Positions 33,804-42,747 of a stretch of 64,000 nucleotides of DNA are shown piece after piece. The translations under genes and the position numbers were made by a program. The stretch is from NCBI RefSeq assembly GCF_946479965.1, contig NZ_CAMLHX010000013.1:25078-89077 (forward strand), in the 5' to 3' direction. The notes below the pieces were generated by a model that searched no databases, was not told the origin of the DNA, and was given only the letters and a program-made list of their open reading frames with translations. Origin of the DNA: an uncultured Mucilaginibacter sp. GTDB lineage: Bacteria > Bacteroidota > Bacteroidia > Sphingobacteriales > Sphingobacteriaceae. Within the stretch, counting starts at the first letter, position 1; each line of letters begins with the position of its first letter.

Positions 33804-34739
33804 TTAAGAATTAGCAAAGTAATATTCGTTTAAGGCATCACTTATTCCGTAAAGCTCGCCCCTTATTTGCGCCAGGAACGTATGCAGGCCCTCTTGTTTT
33901 ATGCTTCTAACCGAACTGTATTTTATGCGGCTTTGCAGGCGGCCTATCCTGAAAGACATTTCCCTGAAGTTATCCAGGTTACTGTCTTTTTTTAAGCGTT
34001 CAAAGTAGCGCTGTATGTTATTTACAGAGTAGATAACCGAGCGCGGGAAGTCATTATTAAGTACCACCTGCTCCAGCACGTTCTCTGCTTCAAAACCTTC
34101 CCGGTAAGTTTTAAGGTAAAGCTCATATCCGCCTAGCGACAGCAATAAATGCTTCCAGTAGGTAGTATCCGTAAGCAGGTCGGGGTTGTCAGATATCGAA
34201 CCGAATTTGGTATCCAAAATATCAACCGATTGGATGGCTCGTTCCAGGTATTTGCCAATATTCATAAAGCTGCGGCCTTCGCCACGCTCCATGGTAATTT
34301 CAACGGTGCCGTAATAGAGCATTACTTGCTTTATCAGCACGTCTAACACACCTATCGGGTCCTCGCGCTGCAGGGCGCGTTCCAGTTTAGTGTCTTTCAC
34401 TGCATGGTAATATTCATTAAGGCATTGCCAAAGATCTTTTGTAATGTGTTCCTGTACGCTGCGCGCGTTCTCGCGGGCAAGGGTTATAATATTTACGATG
34501 GAATTGGAGTTGCCTTTGCCGGTTACCATGTATTTAAGTACGGAGCGGCTATCGTTTTCCAGCTTACCGCCTTCGTCTTCACCGTGCTCGGCGTACATAT
34601 CAATAACGGGCTCCCACGTAAATTCGGCAATGGTATCCTGCGATGACGCGTAATTGATCTTCAGCATGCGTAACAAACCGTCGCTGCGCTCAATATACCG
34701 GCTCATCCAATAAAAACTTGCTGCTACCCTGCTTAACAT
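33804..34739 (-). CDS. Alpha-E domain protein (DUF403)
   Basis: 311 aa, all-helical, starting MLSRVAASFYWMSRYIERSD, the family hallmark, and ending ELYGISDALNEYYF. Alpha-E proteins co-occur with circularly permuted ATP-grasp and transglutaminase-like proteins, as here on both sides. It has no known catalytic motif and may be a scaffold. Confidence 0.92.
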   Translation of the reverse strand: MLSRVAASFYWMSRYIERSDGLLRMLKINYASSQDTIAEFTWEPVIDMYAEHGEDEGGKLENDSRSVLKYMVTGKGNSNSIVNIITLARENARSVQEHITKDLWQCLNEYYHAVKDTKLERALQREDPIGVLDVLIKQVMLYYGTVEITMERGEGRSFMNIGKYLERAIQSVDILDTKFGSISDNPDLLTDTTYWKHLLLSLGGYELYLKTYREGFEAENVLEQVVLNNDFPRSVIYSVNNIQRYFERLKKDSNLDNFREMSFRIGRLQSRIKYSSVRSIKQEGLHTFLAQIRGELYGISDALNEYYFANS

Positions 34740-34749
34740 CTTAATTTCG

Positions 34750-34852
34750 AATTTCGGATTTTCAATTTCGGATTATTTATTTCCTCAATTTGGTTCCCTA
34801 TGTTTAATTAATTAGAATCTGCACATCTGCATATCCTCACATCTGCACATCT
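34750..34852. repeat. Simple direct repeats between alpha-E and ATP-grasp genes
   Basis: AATTTCGGATT occurs at 34750-34760 and 34764-34774, and ATCTGCACATCT at 34817-34828 and 34841-34852 (the latter runs into the ATP-grasp stop codon). The remainder of this 111-bp gap is AT-rich. It may be a dispersed intergenic repeat of this genome. Confidence 0.45.
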
Positions 34853-36299
34853 ATGCAAGCACCCACGTATCCTTACTACCGCCACCCTGCGAGCTGTTAA
34901 CTACCAGCGAGCCCTCTTTTAAAGCTACGCGGGTTAATCCCCCGGGTACTATCTCTATCCCATCCGGGCCGAACAAGGCGTATGGCCTTAAGTCTATGCG
35001 CCTTGGTTTTAATTCGCCCTGCATATAACATGGCGCGGCTGATAGACTTATGGTTGGCTGCGCGATAAAATTGCGTGGCTCTTTCAATATCTCTTTTTTA
35101 TAATCCTCTATCTCTTCGTCGGATGCGGCATGGCCCATCAGCATGCCATATCCACCGCTGCCGTTGGTGCGTTTTATCACCATCTTGTTCATGTTTTTAA
35201 ACACATAATCCTTTTCGTCGGGGTTGCCTAACTGGTGGGTGGGCACATTCTTTAAAATAGGCTCCTCGTTAAGGTAGTATTTTATCATTTGCGGCACATA
35301 GGTATAAATGGCCTTGTCATCGGCTACGCCATTACCAATAGCGTTTACTATAGCCACATTTCCTTTACGGTAAGCGCCCATTATACCGGCCACGCCCAGC
35401 ATGCTGCCAGGGTTAAACACCAATGGGTCAAGAAAATCATCATCAACCCGGCGGTATATTACGTCAACCTGCTGCAAACCTATAGTGGTTTTCATATATA
35501 CCTTTTGGTCCTTAACCACCAGGTCGCGGCCTTCAACCAACTCTACACCCATTAAACGGGCAAGCGTGGTATGCTCAAAATAAGCAGAGTTATAAATACC
35601 CGGACTAAGCAACACAATGGTTGGATTAGCTATCTGCCTTGGCGAAAGCGCCATCAGGTTACGGTAAAGTATAGACGGATATTCTGTAACGCTACGCACG
35701 CCGCATTGTGGCAACAGATCAGGAAAGAGCCGCTTGGTAATCTCGCGGTTCTCCAGCATATAGCTTACGCCCGATGGTGTGCGCAGGTTATCCTCCAAAA
35801 CATAGAAAGTGCCATCGTGATCGCGGATAAGGTCAATACCCGAAATGTGGATATAAATATCATACGGAACATGGAGCTGGTACATCTCCCGCAGAAAGTG
35901 CGGGCACGAATAAATTATATCAACCGGAACAATGCCATCCTTAATAATAAACTGATTGTGATAAATATCCTTTAAAAAATGGTTAAGCGCGGTAAGGCGT
36001 TGCTTTATCCCTTTTTCAACAAAGGCCCATTCAGACGCGGTTATAATACGCGGGATAATATCAAAGGGAAAGATCTTCTCAATACCCTCGTTATTATTGT
36101 ACACGGTAAACGTAATACCCTGGCTCATGAACAGCCGCTTGGCTAAATCTTCTTTTTTATTCAGATCATCGGCAGATTCGCCCGAAATGTAGTCTATTAC
36201 CTTGCTATAGTGTTCGCGCACTTTTGAATCATCCCCGTACATTTCGTCCCAAACTCCGTCAATGGGGCTGTATTTATTAAAATAAGCTGATTCGTGCAT
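34851..36299 (-). CDS. Circularly permuted type 2 ATP-grasp protein
   Basis: 482 aa. Blocks of the DUF404/DUF407 family: PFDIIPRIITASEWAFVEKG, HISGIDLIRDHDGTFYVLED, RTPSGVSYMLENRE, and VIKRTNGSGGYGMLMG, the glycine-rich ATP loop; the C-terminus is LRPYALFGPDGIEIVPGGLT. First gene of the operon with alpha-E and transglutaminase genes. Known biology: predicted amide- or peptide-ligase forming unknown small peptides. No signal peptide; cytoplasmic. Confidence 0.92.
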   Translation of the reverse strand: MHESAYFNKYSPIDGVWDEMYGDDSKVREHYSKVIDYISGESADDLNKKEDLAKRLFMSQGITFTVYNNNEGIEKIFPFDIIPRIITASEWAFVEKGIKQRLTALNHFLKDIYHNQFIIKDGIVPVDIIYSCPHFLREMYQLHVPYDIYIHISGIDLIRDHDGTFYVLEDNLRTPSGVSYMLENREITKRLFPDLLPQCGVRSVTEYPSILYRNLMALSPRQIANPTIVLLSPGIYNSAYFEHTTLARLMGVELVEGRDLVVKDQKVYMKTTIGLQQVDVIYRRVDDDFLDPLVFNPGSMLGVAGIMGAYRKGNVAIVNAIGNGVADDKAIYTYVPQMIKYYLNEEPILKNVPTHQLGNPDEKDYVFKNMNKMVIKRTNGSGGYGMLMGHAASDEEIEDYKKEILKEPRNFIAQPTISLSAAPCYMQGELKPRRIDLRPYALFGPDGIEIVPGGLTRVALKEGSLVVNSSQGGGSKDTWVLA

Positions 36300-36655
36300 G
36301 TAAAATGGCGCCTTTAAGTTTGTGGTTACACAATTTACTCATTAAAAATGAAATATATGAAGTGTTTTTTATAAAAATGCAATTTATTTTGAAATAATTA
36401 CAATTATTTAATGATTTAATTATAAAAATTACGAAAAATACGCTTTAAAATTAGCGATAATATATACAATTAATGCGTCTTTATTGTGATTTTATATACA
36501 AACGTATCTTTTCTGTCGGATATAGGAATATGAAGCAGCGGCAAGGTTATTAATGATTTATGTGTTAAGGCTAAATCCATTTATATAACAAATACGTTAG
36601 TAAAATGTTTACTATTAGCGCTGCCTTACCAGCCACGGTTTATTAGAAGCTGTTT
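36300..36655. other. AT-rich intergenic region
   Basis: About 350 bp between the divergent ATP-grasp and LruC genes. Strongly AT-rich, with no coding frame. The promoters of both genes must lie here or just downstream; I could not assign a convincing -7 box. Confidence 0.4.
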
Positions 36656-36689
36656 TTCCAAAATATGGAAATATTTCCAAAATATGGAG
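36656..36689. promoter_or_regulatory. Tandem palindromic elements TTCCAAAATATGGA upstream of the LruC gene
   Basis: TTCCAAAATATGGAA (36656-36670) and TTCCAAAATATGGAG (36675-36689) are direct copies 19 bp apart, each nearly palindromic; the junction GGAAATATTTCC is itself a perfect palindrome. A related TTCCAAATTTTGGAA (inside 40337-40353) lies upstream of the response regulator gene. A GGCAC...GTGCC inverted repeat follows at 36693-36712. Candidate binding sites for that regulator. Confidence 0.6.
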
Positions 36690-36793
36690 TTTGGCACGAT
36701 TGGAAAAGTGCCTTGTTAGCTTAAAAAAGGCTTTTTTTTATAATGGAACATACTTTGCATAGATGGCGTATAACAGTACATAGCCCAAAAGAA

Positions 36794-38890
36794 ATGAAAA
36801 AATTATCATCACTGCTGCTTGTTGCACTTACAGTGTTTGCAGCTTGTAAAAAATCAAGTGTTACTCCTGACGGAGTTACTCCTCCTGACAACGTAACTAA
36901 AATTGCTCCTGATGGATTTAATTTTAGTACAACAAAAAGCGTTAATTTAAACTTATCGCTTAAAGCAACAAACGGCGATGCGTTACGCGGCGTGGTAGTA
37001 AGTATTTACAACCCTGCTAATACATCTGCTGACGCTGCTATATATAAAGGTATTACGGATGCCAGCGGAAATTTAACTGCGCAGATAACCATACCTGCTG
37101 AGCTTACTAAAATAGTAATAGACCCTGCTTACTTGGGCCTAATGCGTTATGCTAAAGCTAACATTAACGGTAGTTCTGTAACTGCTGGCATAGGCGGCTC
37201 TGCCGGTTTTAGCGGCGATGTAGTTCCCGAGGAAATTGTAGTACAAACAGGTACAGGTACCGGCTTAACCACATTGGCAGCCGGATCTACAACTTTTGCA
37301 TATCCATCGCCTTATACATCATCTGATGACGCGATATTGAATACAACTCAAAATCCTTTTTCGCAAGGCGTGCCTAAATATTTATTGGCTACACCTGATG
37401 TTATAAGCGCTGCGTTATTATCATACGTTAATGCTTCTTTACCGGAGTCAAAACCGTTAACAGAAACACACCCTGATTATTTATCAGGTACTGCTAAATC
37501 AACGCTTGATGTTAAAGAAAAAGCAGATGTTTGGATAACTTTTGTTGCTGAAGGTGCAGGTAATTTAAATACACTTGCTTATTACACTTATGCTACCAGC
37601 AACCCTCCTGACAGTGAATCAGACATTAAAAACGCTACAATTGTATTACCTAACGCATCTACATATGGTGCAGGTGGCGGCCTTAAACCAGGCGCTAAAG
37701 TTAAAATAGGCACTTTTGAAGCGGGCACTTCTATAGGCTTTATATTGATTGGTAATGGATGGACAGGTAAAGGAATCAATACAGGTGGCACCAAGTTTTA
37801 TTCACACAGTGTTCTTAACCCGGAAAATAAAGCGGAATTAAGAAAACATACCGCGGTATTATACGATGATGTTCACAAGGTTACCTTAATAGGTTTTGAA
37901 GACTTGAACAGACAATCAGGCTCGGATAATGATTTTAATGATTTGGTTTTCTATGCTTCTTCTAACCCGATTACTGCTATATCAACAGAGGGCGTACCTG
38001 TAGTTGATAAACCATTAGATGCCGATGCTGACGGCGTATTGGATGCGTTAGACGCTTTCCCTAATGATGCATCTAAGGCTTTTGTAAGCTACTATCCATC
38101 AGCAAGTGGCTACGCAAACATAGCTTTTGAAGATAACTGGCCTAAAAAAGGCGATTTTGACCTGAACGACGTTGTTGTTAGATATCGCTATACTTTTGTA
38201 ACCAATGCCAAAAACGAGGTAGTTACTATACAAGGTGATTATAATGTTACAGCAGTAGGTGCTTCTTTTAAAAATGGTTTTGGTGTGCAGTTCCCATTCG
38301 CGGCATCAGCTGTGCAATCAGTAACAGGCCAAAAATTTAAAGACAGTTATATAACACGTGCTGCAAATGGTGTTGAAGCCGGACAGAGCAAAGCGGTTAT
38401 TATTCCGTTTGATAATACTGATATAATGATAAACAACCCTGATGGCGCTTTTTTTGTAAACGTATTAAACACAAAGGATAAAGTGACCACCGGTGCTACA
38501 TCATCAGTTTTGGTGACGCTTTCTACCCCTGTTGCACAGTCTATAGTTACTGCAACAGCGATTAATCCATTCCTGATAAGTAATTCGCGCCGTGGCTACG
38601 AGATACACTTGCCGGGCTATGCACCTACTGATAAAGCAGATACCAAGTTGTTTGGTACTGATGATGATAACTCAATACCAGCATCATCAAGATATTATTT
38701 GGCAAAAGACAACCTGCCATGGGCAATAAACTATGCCGACAATTTTACATACCCCTTAGAACAAGTTAAAATAACAGACGCGTACCTGCACTTTGCTGAT
38801 TGGGCCAGCTCAGGCGGCACGCTCTTCCCTGATTGGTATACAAACACGGCAGCGGGCTATCGCGCGCTACCAGGTTTGTACTTAAAATAG
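36794..38890 (+). CDS. LruC-domain lipoprotein (DUF4114 plus LruC)
   Basis: 698 aa from ATG 36794, which gives the lipoprotein signal MKKLSSLLLVALTVFAAC; the in-frame ATG at 36743 would place 17 extra residues before it. A beta-sandwich carboxypeptidase-like region (~50-130) is followed by a DUF4114-type block ending LIGFEDLNRQ and GSDNDFNDLVFYA (~370-395), a Ca-binding-like DADADGVLDALDAFP (~413-427), and the LruC domain (FEDNWPKKGDFDLNDVVVRY to the end). Predicted surface lipoprotein. The paired upstream palindromes and the adjacent response regulator suggest regulated expression. Confidence 0.88.
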   Translation: MKKLSSLLLVALTVFAACKKSSVTPDGVTPPDNVTKIAPDGFNFSTTKSVNLNLSLKATNGDALRGVVVSIYNPANTSADAAIYKGITDASGNLTAQITIPAELTKIVIDPAYLGLMRYAKANINGSSVTAGIGGSAGFSGDVVPEEIVVQTGTGTGLTTLAAGSTTFAYPSPYTSSDDAILNTTQNPFSQGVPKYLLATPDVISAALLSYVNASLPESKPLTETHPDYLSGTAKSTLDVKEKADVWITFVAEGAGNLNTLAYYTYATSNPPDSESDIKNATIVLPNASTYGAGGGLKPGAKVKIGTFEAGTSIGFILIGNGWTGKGINTGGTKFYSHSVLNPENKAELRKHTAVLYDDVHKVTLIGFEDLNRQSGSDNDFNDLVFYASSNPITAISTEGVPVVDKPLDADADGVLDALDAFPNDASKAFVSYYPSASGYANIAFEDNWPKKGDFDLNDVVVRYRYTFVTNAKNEVVTIQGDYNVTAVGASFKNGFGVQFPFAASAVQSVTGQKFKDSYITRAANGVEAGQSKAVIIPFDNTDIMINNPDGAFFVNVLNTKDKVTTGATSSVLVTLSTPVAQSIVTATAINPFLISNSRRGYEIHLPGYAPTDKADTKLFGTDDDNSIPASSRYYLAKDNLPWAINYADNFTYPLEQVKITDAYLHFADWASSGGTLFPDWYTNTAAGYRALPGLYLK

Positions 38891-38903
38891 GATATTGTTC
38901 TAT

Positions 38904-38934
38904 ACCGCCCCGAGAAGATCGGGGCGGTTTTTTT
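38904..38934 (+). terminator. Strong intrinsic terminator after the LruC gene
   Basis: ACCGCCCCGA (38904-38913) and TCGGGGCGGT (38919-38928) form a perfect GC-rich stem with a 5-nt loop, followed by seven T. It ends the LruC transcript just before the convergent regulator gene. Confidence 0.92.
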
Positions 38935-38945
38935 GTTTAAAGGGG

Positions 38946-40289
38946 TTACAGTTTTTTGTCCTGCAGTAATTTATAGATGGTCGACTTGCCCATATCCAGC
39001 TTTTGGGCAACCTTTAAAACATTGTTGTCATATCTGTCAAGATAAGTTCTAATAATATCACAGGTGTACTCCTCCATAGTTTTATCACCGGCAACTGCAA
39101 AGCTGTCTTTGCCGGGGGTATGGAAGCTGATATCATCAGCAGATATTTCCCTAACGTCGCACATTACGGCGGCAAGTTCAATCGCCGACCGCAGTTCACG
39201 CACGTTGCCGGGAAATGGATAACCCATCAACTTGTTTTTTGCCCCATTACTTAAGGTTTTTGCCTCCATCCGGTTCTCTTTCACAAAATCGTCCAAAAAC
39301 GTTTTTGCTAACAATAGAATATCAGTCTCTCTATCGCGCAATGGCGGCAACTCAATAGGCAGGCCCATAATCCGATAATAAAAATCCTCTCTGAAATTGC
39401 CTTTTTTTACCAGGTCGGCTAAGTTTTTATGTGTGGCTACTATCAGCCTTACGTCCAGTATGATTTTTTCATGGCCGCCCAGTCGGGTCAGTTCGCGCTC
39501 CTGCAAAACCCTTAAAAGTTTGCTTTGCATGGCGGGGCCCAGCTCACCTATCTCATCTAAAAACAAGGTGCCTTTATTGGCTTCTTCAAACTTCCCGGTT
39601 TTTCGTCCCGCAGCGCCTGTAAAGGCCCCTTTCTCGTAACCGAACAATTCGCTTTCCAGAAGTTCAGACGGGATGGCAGACATATTGAGCGCCACAAAGG
39701 GTTTTTTAGTACGGTCAGAATTATAATGAATGGCCTTTGCCACCAGTTCTTTTCCTGTGCCTGTTTCGCCGGTTATGGATACATTGATGTTGGCCTTTGC
39801 GGCTTTTTCAATTAAGCCAAAGATCTTTTTTATAGCAGGCGATGCGCCTTTAATAATATTCCCAATTTCGTATTTCTGACCGAGCTCTTCGCGTAAATGC
39901 TCTACCTCTTTTTTGAGCGATTGATTTTCGCGTACACGGATAACGGCATTCCAAAGCAGCTCTTTAATATTGTCGTTTTTAACGAGATAATCGCTGACAC
40001 CTGTTTTCAACAGATCAACCGCCGTATGCACATCATTTTGCCCGCTTATTACTATCACCGGAACGGATGGATTGGCGGACCTTATCTTTTTAAAAAGCTC
40101 TGCCCCGGTCATATCCGGTAACGAATAGTCAATCGTGATGAGATCCGGTTTTTTATACAGGTTTTTTAGGCAATCGTTAGCCGTAGCAAAACGTGTTACC
40201 TGGTAATCGGGGTTTAAAGAAAGCTGATAGTTCAACAACTCGCTGTACCATACATCGTCCTCTACAATAAATATATGGTAAGCATCCAT
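38946..40289 (-). CDS. NtrC-family sigma-54-dependent response regulator
   Basis: 447 aa. Receiver domain with Asp54 in ITIDYSLPD and acidic pocket EDD (10-12); AAA+ domain with Walker A GETGTGKE (174-181), the sigma-54-contacting GAFTGA loop (221-226) and Walker B GTLFLDEIGEL; C-terminal Fis-type helix-turn-helix VAQKLDMGKSTIYKLL. No kinase gene is adjacent (orphan). A palindrome TTTCCAAATTTTGGAAA lies ~50 bp upstream of its start, resembling those before the LruC gene, suggesting autoregulation. The target promoter and signal are unknown. Confidence 0.95.
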   Translation of the reverse strand: MDAYHIFIVEDDVWYSELLNYQLSLNPDYQVTRFATANDCLKNLYKKPDLITIDYSLPDMTGAELFKKIRSANPSVPVIVISGQNDVHTAVDLLKTGVSDYLVKNDNIKELLWNAVIRVRENQSLKKEVEHLREELGQKYEIGNIIKGASPAIKKIFGLIEKAAKANINVSITGETGTGKELVAKAIHYNSDRTKKPFVALNMSAIPSELLESELFGYEKGAFTGAAGRKTGKFEEANKGTLFLDEIGELGPAMQSKLLRVLQERELTRLGGHEKIILDVRLIVATHKNLADLVKKGNFREDFYYRIMGLPIELPPLRDRETDILLLAKTFLDDFVKENRMEAKTLSNGAKNKLMGYPFPGNVRELRSAIELAAVMCDVREISADDISFHTPGKDSFAVAGDKTMEEYTCDIIRTYLDRYDNNVLKVAQKLDMGKSTIYKLLQDKKL

Positions 40290-40336
40290 AGGTTAAATGG
40301 GTAATGGCATTGCCAAAACTCTAAAATAGATAAACG

Positions 40337-40353
40337 TTTCCAAATTTTGGAAA
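40337..40353. promoter_or_regulatory. Palindromic element upstream of the sigma-54 regulator
   Basis: TTTCCAAATTTTGGAAA is a near-perfect palindrome 48 bp upstream of the regulator start. Its 15-bp core differs at only two positions from the 36656 element. Candidate autoregulatory operator or enhancer site. Confidence 0.55.
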
Positions 40354-40516
40354 AATTGTCGCGTGCAATTGATTTTGTGATAATATGCCTCACTTCCCCA
40401 ACATATCAAAAATATTCCCCAAAGTAATTTTAAAAGATGCCCTTTTGGGCATGTACAACGCTTTTACGCATTGGCGCACAATTTGTTTTACTAAAGCCGT
40501 ACGTAGATAATTTATT

Positions 40517-40696
40517 ATGAGATCAAAACTTACTTTAAGCACAACTTTAACAACGCTGGCCGTTGTAGTGCTTGTTTTAGCCGCGCTTACTTTTATGGAC
40601 AACAATACCGCAAGAAACACCTACGCATGCATAGTGCTGCTTTGCTGCCTTTTCGGTTTTGTAATAGTATCCTTACGCCAGCCATCAGATAATTGA
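40517..40696 (+). CDS. Small two-helix membrane protein, 59 aa
   Basis: Reads MRSKLTLSTTLTTLAVVVLV, then LAALTFMDNNTARNTYACIV and a second hydrophobic segment LLCCLFGFVIVSL with terminal RQPSDN. Two helices separated by a short polar loop. No family recognised. It lies alone between the regulator (divergent) and the lipoprotein at 40793; hydrophobicity and a clean ATG support it being real. Confidence 0.55.
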   Translation: MRSKLTLSTTLTTLAVVVLVLAALTFMDNNTARNTYACIVLLCCLFGFVIVSLRQPSDN

Positions 40697-40792
40697 AGAT
40701 ATCCGAAACGTTAATGCCTGAAAATAAATTAATTACAAAGAAACTTTTGCTGGGCTACAATTGTTATTATTATCTATTAAATTTTAACATCT

Positions 40793-41446
40793 ATGAAAAG
40801 CTCAGGAAAGATATTAATAGCGCTGGCGGCGCTGTTAATAGGGTGCGGCACCACTACCGAAATTACAAGTTCATGGCGTAAACCAAACGCCACAGCTGAC
40901 AGTTATGACCACATATTTGTAGCTGCATTAAGCAGCAATATAGCGGCAAAGCAAGCGGTTGAAGATGGCATACAGCAGCAACTACAGGAAAAGGGTATAA
41001 AGGTTGATAAAGGGCTTGATGCCTTTCCGCCTAATTTTAACACCAATAGTGCACAGCGTAAAGATTTGGTATTAAGTAGAATAAAAAGTACCGGTGCCGA
41101 TGGTATACTAACTATTGCCTTATTAAAGGAAGATACTGAAACCCATTACCGCCCCGGTAGCGGCTATTGGAACCCCGGCTTGCGTTACGGCTATTACAAT
41201 ACGTTTTGGAACTATTATAATAACTGGTACCCATCTTTGTACGACCCTGGGTATTACGACGAAACAAAGGTTTATTACCTGGAGACCAATTTATATAATG
41301 CTAAAACGGAGCAGTTGATATGGACCGCCCAATCAAAGACTTACGATCCGGTAAGTATAAGCAGTTTTTTAAAGGGATATCTTAAAACTATCCGCGAGCA
41401 AATGATAAAAGACGGTTTGATACACCCTACAGCTGCCGTAAAATAA
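40793..41446 (+). CDS. Putative lipoprotein of the DUF4136-like type
   Basis: 217 aa. Signal MKSSGKILIALAALLIGC with lipobox IGC, then EITSSWRKPNATADSYDHIF and an alpha/beta domain in which a Tyr-rich stretch (RYGYYNTFWNYYNNWYPSLY, ~128-147) precedes VYYLETNLYNAKTEQLIWTA. The pattern fits a conserved Bacteroidota/Proteobacteria envelope lipoprotein family. Function unknown. Confidence 0.75.
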   Translation: MKSSGKILIALAALLIGCGTTTEITSSWRKPNATADSYDHIFVAALSSNIAAKQAVEDGIQQQLQEKGIKVDKGLDAFPPNFNTNSAQRKDLVLSRIKSTGADGILTIALLKEDTETHYRPGSGYWNPGLRYGYYNTFWNYYNNWYPSLYDPGYYDETKVYYLETNLYNAKTEQLIWTAQSKTYDPVSISSFLKGYLKTIREQMIKDGLIHPTAAVK

Positions 41447-41471
41447 TTGCAGACATGCACATAATTGAAAT

Positions 41472-41508
41472 AAAAAATCCCGGTCCTGAAAAGATACCGG
41501 GATTTTTT
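41472..41508. terminator. Bidirectional intrinsic terminator
   Basis: AAAAAATCCCGGT (41472-41484) and ACCGGGATTTTTT (41496-41508) are a perfect 13-bp inverted repeat with A- and T-tracts outside, between convergent genes. Confidence 0.9.
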
Positions 41509-41529
41509 ATTGGCTTTATATTTATACGC

Positions 41530-42441
41530 TTATTTCAGAAAAATACTGCCCCTGCCCATTGTATATCCATCGGCATACATTATTACGGTATATGTACCTT
41601 TTTGGAAAGGTTGCTGGCTCATCCAGTCAACTACATAGGTTTTGCCGTCATCATTAAAATCAATCGATGTTCTGTAGCTGGCCTGTAACTCGGTGCCGTC
41701 GGCGTTAAATGTTCCGCCATCAGTAGCGGTTATCAGGTTACCGGTAGGGTCAATAATTCTGAAGAATATATCATGACTACCTTTGGCTGCAACCTGGTTG
41801 CCGGCCACGGTGAAACCAATTTTTAATTTATTAACGTTTTTAGCTTTGGTCTCGTCACTTTCTTTACCATTGCTTTTTACTTTATAGCCAACAATGTTAA
41901 TTGCGCCTAATTTTAAAGCTGATGCAACCTGAACCTTGGTATTAAGATCCTGATTTTGTTTTTCCAGATCAGAAGCTTTTGCGGCAACAGTGGTAAGGTT
42001 GGTGCGTAGTGTGTCGCGCTCGGTGGTCAGATCAGTGTTTTGTTTTTTCAGTTCTTCAATGTCTGCGGTGTATTTGGTTACAAAATAACGCAGCTGCTTA
42101 ACATCTTCCTGTGCTTTTGACAGTTCGGCGGCAGTTAACTTGCCTTTAGCCAGATCAGAACGTAAAACTTTTATCTTGGCTTGTAATGAATCATTCTTGG
42201 CCTGCATTTCCGTTGTCATGCGCGTACGACCGGCGTTTACCTGTGTTATCTGCGCCTCAAGGCTGTCCAGTTCGGTTTCCAGCCGCGTTTTCTCATCGTT
42301 CTGATATACTATCTTCTCGTCAGATTTATTTTTCTTCAAGTACAAGTACACATCGGTTCCTAACAACGCTACAATTACTAATATTAAGAAGTAAATAACG
42401 TTGGAGTTTTTTTTAGGTGTTTGTTCCTGTTGTTTTTCCAT
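41530..42441 (-). CDS. Membrane-anchored coiled-coil protein with C-terminal beta domain
   Basis: 303 aa. One N-terminal helix (~14-36, VIYFLILVIVALLGTDVYLY), a coiled coil ~40-175 (leucine/charged heptads, LRSDLAKGKLTAAELSKAQE), and a beta domain ~180-303 ending GRGSIFLK. It is predicted to stand on the inner membrane facing the periplasm. Proteins of this plan recur in Sphingobacteria, but I know no function. Confidence 0.75.
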   Translation of the reverse strand: MEKQQEQTPKKNSNVIYFLILVIVALLGTDVYLYLKKNKSDEKIVYQNDEKTRLETELDSLEAQITQVNAGRTRMTTEMQAKNDSLQAKIKVLRSDLAKGKLTAAELSKAQEDVKQLRYFVTKYTADIEELKKQNTDLTTERDTLRTNLTTVAAKASDLEKQNQDLNTKVQVASALKLGAINIVGYKVKSNGKESDETKAKNVNKLKIGFTVAGNQVAAKGSHDIFFRIIDPTGNLITATDGGTFNADGTELQASYRTSIDFNDDGKTYVVDWMSQQPFQKGTYTVIMYADGYTMGRGSIFLK

Positions 42442-42715
42442 AAAAATTGATGATTAATTAAAGTGGCAATGCTCTCTTAATAAACGGATAGCAGATTTGT
42501 TTACCGATGTAATTACCTTAACGTTCCAAAATAAAGGATATTTTATCGGCATTTAACACTATTTGAATATTTAATATACGTAAAAATGCAAAAAATGTGA
42601 TAATGTTTTCAGCACGCGGTAAAAATTTTATTCCTAAAAGGTGTATGCCAATAGGCAGCCCGAATTAAAATACAATTAAAACCCGGCATAATAAACAGGC
42701 ATGCAGTGGAGTTTA

Positions 42716-42723
42716 TATCTTTG
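42716..42723 (+). promoter_or_regulatory. Bacteroidota -7 box TATCTTTG
   Basis: A perfect TAnnTTTG match 25 bp before ATG 42748. It places the transcription start near 42730, downstream of the alternative GTG at 42706, so ATG 42748 is the translation start. No convincing -33 TTG was found at 19-21 bp. Confidence 0.6.
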
Positions 42724-42747
42724 CACTTTCCCCAAAAAGCCTGTTTA

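Noticed and set aside
36692..36720. Possible sigma-54 -24/-12 promoter (TTGGCAC...) before the LruC gene
   Set aside because: TGGCAC is present, but GC does not fall at the required GG-N10-GC spacing. Only the inverted repeat GGCAC...GTGCC was retained.
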